From NCBI GenBank assembly GCA_964533265.1, contig CAZHJW010000001.1, positions 86,750-150,749 on the forward strand: a DNA stretch of 64,000 nucleotides, in the 5' to 3' direction. Position numbers and translations under genes: made by a program. This DNA comes from UBA1100 sp964533265. Its GTDB lineage: Bacteria > Verrucomicrobiota > Verrucomicrobiia > Limisphaerales > UBA1100. This document shows positions 8,739 through 17,889 of the stretch, one piece after another. The stretch's first letter is position 1; every line of letters starts with the position of its first letter. The notes beneath the pieces are model-generated. The model saw only the letters and a program-made list of their open reading frames with translations, searched no databases and had not been told where the DNA came from.

Positions 8739-9463
8739 TCACACTTAGAACCTGCTTATTTCTGTGTTTTACGTTGCTGTTATTTAGCTGTTTTGAAACA
8801 CAGGCTCAAAACTCTTTACCGAAGGCAGGATCTGAAGAAGCAGCAAACTCAAAACCCCCGCCTTCAACAATGAAGAACACTATAATAGGCGTGCTGATAC
8901 TGACATCGATGATCAGTGTATTTCTTATCGTCGAACGCGGCCTCGCTCTTCGACGCGGGGCCGTAATCCCTTCGCGCCTGATAGAATTGCAAGGAGTCTG
9001 CAACTCTCAGGATAAGATATTAACACTACGCACAACTGCCAACAAGATCCGATCGCCGTATGGCCAGCTGATAAGTTGTGCGATCGACCACCTTCATCTT
9101 CCAAGAAACGAAAACATGGAGCTCCTGCAAACTCGTGCAAGGGCCGAAATCTCTAAAATGGAGCGAGGAATTGTAATACTTGAAATTATCACCGGAGTGG
9201 CCCCTCTGTTAGGCCTCGTTGGAACCATTTTCGGGTTAATTACACTGTTCCGGGGAATGGGCGTGGAAGCAACGGTTGAGCAGACAGCCTTATTCTCAGA
9301 AGGAATTAGTATTGCTCTAAAGGCAACATTACTGGGTCTCGTGGTCGCCATTCCTTCTTTAATTGGATGGAGCTATTTCAATAGAAAGGTGGAAACTCTT
9401 TCAATAGAAATGGAAAATCTATGTGACCAGTTTCTTCGCAGCCAGTATCCCCGTGCCGATTAA
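8735..9463 (+). CDS. exbB: MotA/TolQ/ExbB proton channel protein
   Basis: A 242-residue inner-membrane component of a proton-driven motor. The ExbB core helices are obvious (GVAPLLGLVGTIFGLITLF; ISIALKATLLGLVVAIPSL). Unlike minimal ExbB, it begins with a signal peptide and a Ser/Pro/Ala-rich linker (residues 1-45), giving an extra periplasmic N-terminus. The gene overlaps the TonB-like gene by 4 nt, and exbD starts 2 nt after its stop, so the three are translationally coupled. Confidence 0.9.
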   Translation: MITLRTCLFLCFTLLLFSCFETQAQNSLPKAGSEEAANSKPPPSTMKNTIIGVLILTSMISVFLIVERGLALRRGAVIPSRLIELQGVCNSQDKILTLRTTANKIRSPYGQLISCAIDHLHLPRNENMELLQTRARAEISKMERGIVILEIITGVAPLLGLVGTIFGLITLFRGMGVEATVEQTALFSEGISIALKATLLGLVVAIPSLIGWSYFNRKVETLSIEMENLCDQFLRSQYPRAD

Positions 9464-9464
9464 C

Positions 9465-9890
9465 ATGCAGTTTCGCACTACAAAAAAAAGGGCCACTCCT
9501 TCGGTTATTATCGTCTCGCTAATTGATGTATTGATGGTTGTGCTAATCTTTCTCGTTGTCACCACAACATTCAAAAACCGGGTGCCGGCCCTTGACATGG
9601 CGCTGCCCACGTCAAGCTATGCAGGGAGTTCTATGACTGAATCAGAGAACCCGCTTTTAGTCCGAATCCAAAAAACCGCCCCATATTTGCTCCTTAACAA
9701 TAAGTCGGTTACAGCATCAGAGCTTCGCTCTGAATTTATACTCAGGATAACTGAAAAACCATCGGTTAACCTAACAATTCAAGCCGATGAAAAGGCACCT
9801 TTTGGGGAGGTCGTCAATGTCAGAGACATCGCACAAGAAGCAGGCATCACGAACATCCATGCCCAAGTAAAGCTTCCCGAAAAGCGTTAA
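9465..9890 (+). CDS. exbD: ExbD/TolR biopolymer transport protein
   Basis: A 141-residue ExbD/TolR protein with a short cytoplasmic N-terminus, one transmembrane helix carrying the proton-path aspartate (SLIDVLMVVLIFLVVTTTF), and a periplasmic domain with the typical LTIQADEKAPFGEVVNV stretch. The start is ATG 9465, immediately after exbB. An upstream in-frame start at 9423 lies inside exbB and is not needed. Its stop TAA interlocks with that of convergent argG in TTAA (9887-9890). Confidence 0.9.
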   Translation: MQFRTTKKRATPSVIIVSLIDVLMVVLIFLVVTTTFKNRVPALDMALPTSSYAGSSMTESENPLLVRIQKTAPYLLLNNKSVTASELRSEFILRITEKPSVNLTIQADEKAPFGEVVNVRDIAQEAGITNIHAQVKLPEKR

Positions 9891-11134
9891 GGTTTTTTCC
9901 TTCTATGCTTATTATTTTTTGCCTGAACCCTAGAGCGCACCTTCAGCCTGAGGGCGTTTAAGTTTATAAAGCCTGTTGCGTCGTCCTGATTATAGACTTC
10001 ACTCGGGTCCGATTCCATTGTGGCGATATCAGGACTGTAAAGACTCACAGGCGACTTCCGACCAGCAGTGTAAAACGTCCCTTTGTAAAGTTTTAACCTG
10101 ACTGTGCCGGTAACGTTTTTCTGTGTCTCGAGAACAAGCGCCTGCAAGGCTTCTCTTTCCGGGGCATACCAAAACCCATTGTAGACTAATTCAGAGTATT
10201 TTGGGATCAATGAATCACGGATATGCATCACTTCACGATCGACGGTTATGCTTTCCATTTGTCGGTGAGCAAAATGAAGTATCGTGCCGCCCGGAGTCTC
10301 GTACACCCCCCTGCTCTTCATTCCTACAAAACGGTTTTCGACGACATCAACCCTTCCGATGCCATGTTTGCCTCCTAACCTGTTGAGTTTTTCCATTACT
10401 TTCAATGGCGAAAGCCGTCGGCCATTTACCGCCACGCAAATCCCTCTGTCAAATTGGAGGTTTACATATTCAGGCTTGTCTGGGGCGTCCTCTGGGGCGA
10501 CTGACAACTTGAACATATCTTTATTTTTAGAGTTAAACGCATCGAACCAAATATCTTCCAGTATCCCTGCTTCATAGGAGATGTGTAGTAAATTGCGGTC
10601 CATGCTGTAAGGTTTTTTAGCACTTGCCTCCACAGCAATCCCTTGGCACCGGCAATAGTGAATCATTTCTTTTCGGCCAGGAAATTGAGAGCGGAACTCC
10701 TTCATTCGCCAGGGCGCAATAATCTCAATGTGAGGAGCCAAGGCCGCAGTCGTTAGTTCGAACCGAACCTGATCATTTCCTTTTCCAGTAGCTCCGTGGG
10801 CAATTGCATGCGCCTTTTCCTTTATTGCAATTTCAACCATCCGTTTAGCAATTAAAGGACGGGCAATGCTTGTACCTAAATAATATTGATCTTCGTAGAT
10901 AGCGCCAGCCTGAATCATCGGAAAAATAAAGTCAGAAGCGAACTCTTCACGGAGGTCATCGATATACATTTTGGATGCCCCAGTTTGTTTTGCCTTTTGC
11001 CTCAACCCCTTAAGCTCTTCTCCTTGACCAATATCCGCACAGAAAGCGATTATCTCGGCGTTATATTTTTCCTTTAGCCACGTCACCAAAACTGACGTGT
11101 CTAAACCTCCAGAATAGGCGAGAACTATCTTCAT
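9887..11134 (-). CDS. argG: Argininosuccinate synthase
   Basis: A 415-residue enzyme joining citrulline and aspartate with ATP to form argininosuccinate in arginine synthesis. It has the N-type ATP pyrophosphatase P-loop AYSGGLDTSV at residues 5-14 and the citrulline/aspartate-binding segment HGATGKGNDQVRFE. The start is ATG 11134, 8 nt after the DUF1015 stop. An upstream TTG at 11158 would add 8 residues and overlap that gene. argH is not nearby. Confidence 0.96.
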   Translation of the reverse strand: MKIVLAYSGGLDTSVLVTWLKEKYNAEIIAFCADIGQGEELKGLRQKAKQTGASKMYIDDLREEFASDFIFPMIQAGAIYEDQYYLGTSIARPLIAKRMVEIAIKEKAHAIAHGATGKGNDQVRFELTTAALAPHIEIIAPWRMKEFRSQFPGRKEMIHYCRCQGIAVEASAKKPYSMDRNLLHISYEAGILEDIWFDAFNSKNKDMFKLSVAPEDAPDKPEYVNLQFDRGICVAVNGRRLSPLKVMEKLNRLGGKHGIGRVDVVENRFVGMKSRGVYETPGGTILHFAHRQMESITVDREVMHIRDSLIPKYSELVYNGFWYAPEREALQALVLETQKNVTGTVRLKLYKGTFYTAGRKSPVSLYSPDIATMESDPSEVYNQDDATGFINLNALRLKVRSRVQAKNNKHRRKKP

Positions 11135-11142
11135 TGTTAAAT

Positions 11143-12357
11143 TCAAATCATGTGACAAAACATGGCGTCCCGCAACTTGGGCTCAAACCATGTGCTCTTG
11201 GGGGGCATAATGCCACCCTCATCAGCAATCTCCATCAAATCCTCTATGTCTGTTGGGTGCATAGAAAAGGCGCAAGCGTAGCCTTCTTCATCAACCAATC
11301 TCTCCAGTTCAGCAGGGCCTCGAATCCCACCTATAAAACTGATTTGCGTATTCGTGCGAGGATCCTTAACGCCTAGCAATGGTCCTAGTACGTGATTTTG
11401 CAACAAGGCTGCGTCCAATTCTTCCATAGGGCTCCCAGCCTTTGCCTTATTATTTTTGAAGGTTAGGATTCGCCATCCGCCTTCAATGTAAAGGCCAAGC
11501 TCATTTTTTCTATTGCAGACCCCTCCTCCTCCTTGATGCACATCAAAAACCTCCTCTAGTTGGCTGAGAAAAATTTCAGCTGAAACACCGTTAAGATTTT
11601 TAACTGCTCTATTGTACGCAAGAATCTGCATCTGATCATGTGGAAATATTACCGCAAGGAATCGATCACTCTGCCCTGAACCTTGTCTTGATATGTTTAC
11701 CCTGGACGCTGCCGCACTCCGATGATGCCCATCAGCAATATACAAATTGTCGACTGCCGCAAATTGGTCCTTGATAAAATATACATCTTCCTGTGAATGA
11801 AGAACCCATGAAGTATGACGAACTCCATCAGCAGCCGCAAAGTCGACCTCTGGTTCTTTTTCGCATGCCGCACTGATGAAAGCGTCGATCCTCTCCACAG
11901 AACGATATGTCATAAAAACCGGACCTGTTTGGGAATTCAGAGCTTCGATATGGCGAACACGATCATCTTCTTTTGCTGGCCTTGTATGCTCGTGTTTCCT
12001 GATTACTCCAGAATCGTACTCCTTGCAACTGACAACAGCAACCACCCCGATCTGCCTGTGGCTCCCCATTACCTGCTGGTAAAGGTAAAAGCAAGGAGCA
12101 GTGTCTTGTGTCAAAACCCCTTGCTTTTGAAGGAGTTCCAAGTTTTCGGCACCCTTAGCGTATACTGAATCTGAATATACATTTATCCCCGGTTCCAAAT
12201 CTATCTCCGGTTTGCTAACATGAAGAAAACTGTATGGATTGTCCTTTGCTATCTCCTTTGCTTCCTGGCTACTCATCACATCATAAGGGAGCTCGCAAAT
12301 CTGATTAGCCAAATTTGGATTAGGTCTTAGAGCTTTAAATGGTTGAATATCCGCCAT
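11143..12357 (-). CDS. DUF1015 family protein
   Basis: A 404-residue cytoplasmic protein of the DUF1015 family, recognised from its N-terminus (IQPFKALRPNP, CELPYDVMSSQEA) and the central YIADGHHRSAAA motif. Members are widespread in anaerobes and PVC bacteria and are often placed beside serine or aspartate-related genes. A biochemical function is not established. Here it is the first gene of an operon with argG, which might hint at amino-acid metabolism. Confidence 0.85.
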   Translation of the reverse strand: MADIQPFKALRPNPNLANQICELPYDVMSSQEAKEIAKDNPYSFLHVSKPEIDLEPGINVYSDSVYAKGAENLELLQKQGVLTQDTAPCFYLYQQVMGSHRQIGVVAVVSCKEYDSGVIRKHEHTRPAKEDDRVRHIEALNSQTGPVFMTYRSVERIDAFISAACEKEPEVDFAAADGVRHTSWVLHSQEDVYFIKDQFAAVDNLYIADGHHRSAAASRVNISRQGSGQSDRFLAVIFPHDQMQILAYNRAVKNLNGVSAEIFLSQLEEVFDVHQGGGGVCNRKNELGLYIEGGWRILTFKNNKAKAGSPMEELDAALLQNHVLGPLLGVKDPRTNTQISFIGGIRGPAELERLVDEEGYACAFSMHPTDIEDLMEIADEGGIMPPKSTWFEPKLRDAMFCHMI

Positions 12358-12497
12358 TATCGGGGCGGGAACTTACCGGCTACCACAATGAATTGCTACG
12401 AAAAATCAATCCAATACACATAATTTTTCTCCTTGCCTCAAACCCTTATTCGATCAAAAACTTGTATGCGCTCCTGAACAATGCAGGGGCTATTCAT

Positions 12498-12530
12498 ATG
12501 GCTAAACAACAATTTAAGGAACAGCTTTGA
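12498..12530 (+). CDS. Possible 10-codon leader overlapping the infC start
   Basis: ATG 12498 opens a 10-residue frame (MAKQQFKEQL) whose TGA (12528-12530) overlaps the infC TTG initiation codon (12527-12529). The arrangement would allow translational coupling of infC. It could equally be chance, and I see no strong ribosome site ahead of the ATG. Confidence 0.2.
   Translation: MAKQQFKEQL
12516..12520 (+). promoter_or_regulatory. Ribosome binding site supporting the TTG start of infC
   Basis: AAGGA 6 nt before TTG 12527. No in-frame ATG or GTG lies at a workable distance, so the rare start codon appears genuine. Confidence 0.65.
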
Positions 12531-13210
12531 GTCGAGGCAAGGGAAGAGGGCGCCGCCAATGGGAGCCACGCATACGGATAAATGACCGTATCCGAGTCCG
12601 CGAAGTGAGAGTAGTGGATGCTCAGGGCGAGCAAGTCGGGATCATGAAGGTCGAAGACGCCTTAAAGCTGGCTAAAAGACACTTGCTGGATCTGGTTGAG
12701 ATTTCACCAAACGCTCGCCCCCCAGTTTGCCGAATATGCGATTTCGGAAAATATCAGTACGAGGAGTCCAAAAAGAAAAAGGAAACAAGTCGGAACACAC
12801 ATGCCGGCAGGTTGAAGGAGGTGCAGTTGCGGCCCCGTTGCGAGCAACACGATTTCGATTTTAAACTTGCCCACGCAACTAATTTTCTATGTCAAGACAT
12901 GAAGGTGAGAATTCACCTTCGCTTTCGGGGACGTGAAAACGCCCATAAAGACATAGGCTTTGATACCGTTAATAGATTTATAGACTGCCTTAAACCTTGG
13001 GGTAAAGCAGACGTATTGCCTCGATTAGCTGGACGCGGAATTGACGCCTTGGTCAACCCACTTCCCAAAAACCAAAGGGCTGACAACCCTCACGCCAAAG
13101 AAAAACTGCAGGAGCTTCTGAGCGAGCCTGAAAAGGAAAACGATTCTTCGGGTGGCAATGTTGAGATCAACACTCCTTTTGACGGTTTAAAGGCACCGGA
13201 AAGCACCTAA
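12527..13210 (+). CDS. infC: Translation initiation factor IF-3
   Basis: A 227-residue IF-3, which keeps 30S free of 50S and checks start-codon pairing. The N-domain (RIRINDRIRVREVRVVD...GIM) and linker (PPVCRICDFGKYQYE) are clear. The C-domain (KEVQLRPRCEQHDFDFKLAHA, MKVRIHLRFRGRE) is also clear. A non-standard acidic C-terminal tail of about 45 residues follows. It begins with TTG, and infC genes are well known for non-AUG starts that allow autoregulation by IF-3. The usual downstream partners rpmI-rplT are absent, because hscA converges directly with a 4-nt stop overlap. Confidence 0.93.
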   Translation: MSRGKGRGRRQWEPRIRINDRIRVREVRVVDAQGEQVGIMKVEDALKLAKRHLLDLVEISPNARPPVCRICDFGKYQYEESKKKKETSRNTHAGRLKEVQLRPRCEQHDFDFKLAHATNFLCQDMKVRIHLRFRGRENAHKDIGFDTVNRFIDCLKPWGKADVLPRLAGRGIDALVNPLPKNQRADNPHAKEKLQELLSEPEKENDSSGGNVEINTPFDGLKAPEST

Positions 13211-15105
13211 TCAATCCCATTTTGACGCTTGAGAATCATCTCTATAGCCTGATCCATCATCAGTTCAGCCATAGGCATCGTGACTTTATCCAGTCCTGAA
13301 ACTGCGGATTTCAAGCCCGGCAAATCTCCGGTGGTCTTACCCGAAGCCTCCAGAATTGTTTCCACCTCTTGAATAGATGCCGTAATTGCATTACTGCAAT
13401 CAATTTCACCAGCAAAGGAATCTAGACCCAACCGGGCGGCATTGACAGCCTCTTTGGCTTTTGCAGCTGCTTCAATCCATTTCCTAGAGTCCATATCTTC
13501 GAATGCATGTTCCACCGACTGCTCAATCATCTCTTGCACTTGGTTTTCCTCAACATTTATTGCCGAGGATAGGGAGACTATCTTCTCAAGCCCTGTTTTA
13601 GTATCGCGAGCCAAAACATTAAGGATTCCGTTCGCATCTATTTCGAATTGCACCCCCACTCTTGCAGCTCCTCTTTTAATGCGTTCAAATGCTATTTCAA
13701 AACGCCCGATGCTCCAATTATCTCCGGACTTCTCTCGCTCTCCCTGCAGAACATGAATCAACATCTTTTCCTGCCCGTCAACCGCATTGGTAAATATCTC
13801 GCCCGCCCTAGTGGGGATTGTTGTATTCCTCGGTATAATAACATTCATTAATCCCCCAAACGTTTCCAGCCCTAAGGACAATGGGGTTACGTCGAGCAGA
13901 AGCAGGCCAGATACTTCTCCAGATAATATTGCTCCCTGAATAGACGCTCCTAGAGCCACAGCTTCATCAGGGTTGGTGCTCACGTTAAGGATTGGCCCTT
14001 TTATTTTATGAAATGAATCCCCCAATCGGATGCCACCAGAGATTTCCTCATATTCCGGACATTCAAACCATTCTGCAACCAATCTCCTGACTAATGGCAT
14101 GCGTGTTTGACCTCCAACCAATACAACTTGTGACAAGTCTTTTGCGTTAAGTCCGGAATCTCCCAATGCACGCATGCAATGAGCTCGAGTGCGTTCCAGA
14201 GTTGGTAAGGCTAATTTTTCGATTTCACCACGAGTTACATCACATTCGAAGCTGAGATCCGAGGAGATGAACGGGAGCTTAATGGAGGTTGACATACTTG
14301 AGCTAAGGCTGATCTTAACCTTTTCCGCTTCCGCATTCACTCTCGCCAAGGCTGTTGCATCCAATTCCCTGTCAATCTTTGCTCTCATCCAACTCGCAAT
14401 CTCTGAGTCAATATCATCCCCTCCTAAGGCTGTGTTACCATGCGTAGCCAAAACCTCAAACACCCCCTCGCGAATCTCCAGTATAGATAAATCAAAAGTT
14501 CCTCCACCAAAGTCGTAAACCGCTACCCTAGAACCCTCTTCCAAAGATTTGAGACCACATGCCAAAGCAGCAGCTGTAGGCTCATTTATGATTCTCTCTA
14601 CAGTAAATCCTGCTAATTCACCCGCTCGTTTTGTCGCTAGGCGTTCGCCATCATTAAAATAGGCAGGGACGGTAATTACAGCACGATCTACGGTTTCACA
14701 CAAAACGCTTTCCGCTGTGCGTTTAAGTGCCTTTAAAATTTCAGCAGAGACGGCTTCGGGGAGTTGGATTCCGCCGTCAATTTCAACTCCTATCGGGTTT
14801 TCTGAAACCTTGCACCCCCACCCCTCTAAATTGACTTTTTCTGTCTTTCCGATTAGTCGTTTAATTGAGCTAACTGTACGCTCTGGTTGAGAGAACTGCA
14901 TACGCCTCGCAGGCTCGCCGACCAAAATATTTCCAGATTCAGGGTAATGTACTATTGAAGGCAGAAGACGCCCCCCGTTCTCATCGGCTAATATGCCTGG
15001 AATTCCAGCATCCATAACCGCGACGGCCGAATTAGTGGTCCCTAAATCAATCCCTACAATTTTGCTCACGCGCAAAGCTTGCAATGTTATCGAAGTGTTG
15101 TCCAC
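13207..15105 (-). CDS. hscA: Hsp70 chaperone, HscA-like
   Basis: A 632-residue Hsp70 with a full ATPase domain (GIDLGTTNSAVAV; AVYDFGGGTFDLSIL; VLVGGQTRMPLVR), substrate domain (about 395-515) and helical lid. The N-terminus (ADENGGRLLPSIVHY) and the C-terminus (MDQAIEMILKRQ) resemble HscA, the Fe-S scaffold chaperone, more than DnaK, and it lacks the long DnaK tail. No isc genes are near. The start is uncertain: GTG 15105 leaves 8 nt to divergent coaB, whereas GTG 15069 (VSKIVGIDLG) leaves 44 nt. A second-copy DnaK is the alternative reading. Confidence 0.85.
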   Translation of the reverse strand: MDNTSITLQALRVSKIVGIDLGTTNSAVAVMDAGIPGILADENGGRLLPSIVHYPESGNILVGEPARRMQFSQPERTVSSIKRLIGKTEKVNLEGWGCKVSENPIGVEIDGGIQLPEAVSAEILKALKRTAESVLCETVDRAVITVPAYFNDGERLATKRAGELAGFTVERIINEPTAAALACGLKSLEEGSRVAVYDFGGGTFDLSILEIREGVFEVLATHGNTALGGDDIDSEIASWMRAKIDRELDATALARVNAEAEKVKISLSSSMSTSIKLPFISSDLSFECDVTRGEIEKLALPTLERTRAHCMRALGDSGLNAKDLSQVVLVGGQTRMPLVRRLVAEWFECPEYEEISGGIRLGDSFHKIKGPILNVSTNPDEAVALGASIQGAILSGEVSGLLLLDVTPLSLGLETFGGLMNVIIPRNTTIPTRAGEIFTNAVDGQEKMLIHVLQGEREKSGDNWSIGRFEIAFERIKRGAARVGVQFEIDANGILNVLARDTKTGLEKIVSLSSAINVEENQVQEMIEQSVEHAFEDMDSRKWIEAAAKAKEAVNAARLGLDSFAGEIDCSNAITASIQEVETILEASGKTTGDLPGLKSAVSGLDKVTMPMAELMMDQAIEMILKRQNGID

Positions 15106-15113
15106 TCTGCCCG

Positions 15114-15716
15114 ATGCACTGCTTGGTTACTGCTGGAGCTACCGTCGAGCCAATCGATGAAGTTCGGCATTTGACCAATCAATCTACTGGCCGGCTTGGA
15201 TCTGCTCTCGCGGAAAAACTACACCGATCGAAGCATCAAGTGACTCTTCTACTCTCTGAAACAGCACAGAAAATTCCCCGGTCTGACAATATCGAAATTC
15301 ATAATTTTACGACAACTGCATCTCTTGAAAAACTGATTAAAGATATGGCTAAAGTGGATATCTCTGCAGTTTTCCATGCAGCTGCGGTCAGTGACTTCAC
15401 TCCTGTTCAGCTTCTAAACGGTAAGATTGATTCAAATACACCATTTACCTTAAAACTAAAGCCAACTAAAAAAATCATCAATGACCTACGCAACATGTAT
15501 CCAAATTCATTGCTGATCGGTTGGAAATATGAAATAGAAGGAAATCACCGCTCATTACTTCTGAAGGGGCAGGAGCAAATAGCACGTTGCAGCACCGATG
15601 GCTGCGTGTTAAACGGACCTGCATACGGCAAGGGATTTGGACTTCTCCAAGAGGAGGTCCGTCACTGTGATAACGACGATGATTTGTTCTGCAACCTCGT
15701 CACATTGCTTCAGTGA
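15114..15716 (+). CDS. coaB: Stand-alone phosphopantothenoylcysteine synthetase (CoaB domain)
   Basis: About 200 residues with the hallmark start LVTAGATVEPIDEVRHLTNQ and STGRLG of the CoaB domain, then AAAVSDF and the LKPTKKI motif. It couples 4'-phosphopantothenate with cysteine in CoA synthesis. Most bacteria carry this domain fused to the decarboxylase CoaC; here the flavin-binding CoaC half is absent. The start ATG 15114 places the Rossmann strand at residue 3. The 3' end overlaps convergent argS by 17 nt. The final portion (ADYNVAND-like region) is divergent, so activity is inferred. Confidence 0.8.
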   Translation: MHCLVTAGATVEPIDEVRHLTNQSTGRLGSALAEKLHRSKHQVTLLLSETAQKIPRSDNIEIHNFTTTASLEKLIKDMAKVDISAVFHAAAVSDFTPVQLLNGKIDSNTPFTLKLKPTKKIINDLRNMYPNSLLIGWKYEIEGNHRSLLLKGQEQIARCSTDGCVLNGPAYGKGFGLLQEEVRHCDNDDDLFCNLVTLLQ

Positions 15717-17403
15717 CCTCGATCCCAAGTGCATCAAGGCCTCTCTGCAACACTCGAGCAGTTAATTCACAAAGCGCCAACCGGCTTTGCCGTTTTCTCT
15801 CTTCAGCCTTTATGACAGGGCATGCCTCATAAAAACGGCTGAAGTGCCCAGCCAATTCAAAAAGGTAATTACAGAGATAATTAGGGCGATGATCTTCAGC
15901 AACCATTTCCAAGGTGTGCCCAAAATTCATCAAATGCATGGCAAGCGATAACTCCTCTTTATCTTCTAAATGAATGGCTGTCTTCTTCCAGTCAGGCACT
16001 TTGGTTTTTCTAAAGATGCTCCGAACTCGCGTGTAAGCATATTGCAGATATGGCGCTGTATTTCCCTGCAAAGAAAGCATCTTGTCCCAATCAAAAACAT
16101 AATCGCTTTGTCGATTATTCGATAAATCAGAATATTTCAACGCACCTAACCCAATTACTCTTGCGATCTCCCGTCTCACCACCTCACTCAAGTCCGGGTT
16201 TTTTTGGGTAACTACATCAAACGCTCGCTCTTCGGCTTCGTCCAGTAAATCAGACAGTCTTACTGTTTGTCCGCTGCGGGTTTTAAAAGGCTTGCCGTCC
16301 GGACCTAAGATGGAACCGAACCATACATGTTCCAATTCAAGCTCTAGGCCCGGTCGCCAGCGCCTGAAAATACTGAAAAGTTGTTGGAAATGGAGCTGCT
16401 GGCGTCCATCAGTTACATAGACGATCTTATCGGGAGACCACTCATTAAGGCGGTATTCCAAAGTGGCTAAATCAGTGGTAGTGTAATTTGCTGCCCCATC
16501 GCTCTTTTGCACGATAGCTGGCTTGTCTCCTAGAGACTTATCGCCAGGGAACCGAACGATCAATGCTCCCTCGCTTTCTTCTGCAATATGATGTTCCTGT
16601 AGTTGTTTGACTGTCGCATCAAGGAGTGGATTGTAGAAGCTTTCCCCCAAAGTCTCGTTGAAGCGGATCCCCAGTCGTCCATAGACTAAATCAAACTGCT
16701 CCTGGGATAAGGCAATCATCCTTCTCCAGATAACAATATTCCTTTCATCACCCTGCTGTAGCTTCACAAGCTCTGCGCGCGCATCTTTTCTCAGAGGCTC
16801 ATTTGCGTTTATCTCCTTGTAGAGTCGGCCCAACTCCGTAATAGCATCCTTTTTGAGAGCATCCTCATTGAGGATCGTCTTCCATCCCAATAACAGTATT
16901 CCGAACTGAGTGCCCCAATCCCCGATATGGTTATCAGTAATAACTTCGTGCCCCAAAAGCCGCATTACGCGTGCCAGGCTATCCCCGAGAACCGTTGAAC
17001 GGATATGCCCGACATGCATTGGCTTAGCTACGTTTGGGGAGCTGAAGTCAATAACAACCGTACACGGGCGTTCCACCCTCTTAACAAATGGGCAATCCTG
17101 CCCAAAGGCTGAACTCAAAGTCCTCTCGATTACCGATGTTTTCAGCTTGAAGTTTAAAAAACCTGGGCCAGCTATTTCAACAGGCTCGCATAATTCCGAT
17201 AATTCTAGAATCCCCACGACCTGATCGGCTAAGCGCCTTGGATTCATTTGTCGTTTTTTAGCCAGCGCCATCAGGGCGTTGCTTTGGTAATCACCATGTT
17301 TGGGGTCGGCGCAGGGACGAACTAAAACACGTTCGTTTTCAGCGTCAGGAAGCAGCTGCATTATCGCATTAAGAAGCCGATGTTCGATCTCAGCTTGAAT
17401 CAC
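15700..17403 (-). CDS. argS: Arginyl-tRNA synthetase
   Basis: A 567-residue class I tRNA synthetase charging tRNA-Arg. It has an N-terminal Add-1 domain (about 1-110), a catalytic Rossmann core with the HIGH-type motif (HVGH in KPMHVGHIRSTVLG) and a C-terminal DALR anticodon-binding domain (about 450-567). The KMSKS position reads KPFKTRSG, as in many ArgRS that lack a canonical lysine. GTG start 17403, 5 nt after ptsN. It forms an operon with ptsN and the M50-like peptidase. Confidence 0.95.
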   Translation of the reverse strand: MIQAEIEHRLLNAIMQLLPDAENERVLVRPCADPKHGDYQSNALMALAKKRQMNPRRLADQVVGILELSELCEPVEIAGPGFLNFKLKTSVIERTLSSAFGQDCPFVKRVERPCTVVIDFSSPNVAKPMHVGHIRSTVLGDSLARVMRLLGHEVITDNHIGDWGTQFGILLLGWKTILNEDALKKDAITELGRLYKEINANEPLRKDARAELVKLQQGDERNIVIWRRMIALSQEQFDLVYGRLGIRFNETLGESFYNPLLDATVKQLQEHHIAEESEGALIVRFPGDKSLGDKPAIVQKSDGAANYTTTDLATLEYRLNEWSPDKIVYVTDGRQQLHFQQLFSIFRRWRPGLELELEHVWFGSILGPDGKPFKTRSGQTVRLSDLLDEAEERAFDVVTQKNPDLSEVVRREIARVIGLGALKYSDLSNNRQSDYVFDWDKMLSLQGNTAPYLQYAYTRVRSIFRKTKVPDWKKTAIHLEDKEELSLAMHLMNFGHTLEMVAEDHRPNYLCNYLFELAGHFSRFYEACPVIKAEERKRQSRLALCELTARVLQRGLDALGIEVTEAM

Positions 17404-17408
17404 CGTAT

Positions 17409-17870
17409 CTACTCAGCTGGTTGACTGATTATTTGCTGAATCGCTGCAGCATCTTGTGCGCTTTCGAGTGACTCACGAAATTCGCGGTTATGCAGTAATT
17501 TGGCAATATTTGCCAATGTGTTTAGATGTTTTTGGAACTGGCCTTGAGGGACCAGAAAAAGAACCACCAAATTTACTGGCTGATTGTCCAAAGCCTCAAA
17601 ATCAATACCGTTTGCCGAACGCCCAAGAGCTCCGACCACTTCGTCAATGGCTTCAGTGGCTGCATGCGGTATGCCGATGCCAAAACCGATGCCGGTGCTC
17701 ATTGATTTTTCCCGTTTCTTTATAACCTCTGTAATGGTCTCACGACTATCCTTCTTGATAGCTCCGCTTGAGATAAGTTTATCGACCAACTCATCAATAG
17801 CAGCCCAACGGTCACCAGCCTTCAGATTTGGTTCTATATGATCGGCTTGAACAATATCACTTAACGTCAT
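17409..17870 (-). CDS. ptsN: PTS EIIA domain protein (PtsN-like)
   Basis: A 153-residue single EIIA domain of the fructose/mannitol-nitrogen PTS class. The phosphorylated histidine is expected at H69 (GIGIPHA). The nitrogen-type PtsN regulates potassium and nitrogen functions by phosphorylation state. No sugar permease domain is nearby, which favours a regulatory role. It lies between the M50-like gene (19 nt gap) and argS (5 nt gap). Confidence 0.85.
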   Translation of the reverse strand: MTLSDIVQADHIEPNLKAGDRWAAIDELVDKLISSGAIKKDSRETITEVIKKREKSMSTGIGFGIGIPHAATEAIDEVVGALGRSANGIDFEALDNQPVNLVVLFLVPQGQFQKHLNTLANIAKLLHNREFRESLESAQDAAAIQQIISQPAE

Positions 17871-17889
17871 TTCGCGAGGCCATTTCGCC

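Noticed and set aside
15070..15105. Short N-terminal extension of the Hsp70 as a definite start
   Set aside because: Both GTG 15105 and GTG 15069 are possible; no ribosome site decides between them, so the start is left uncertain rather than asserted.
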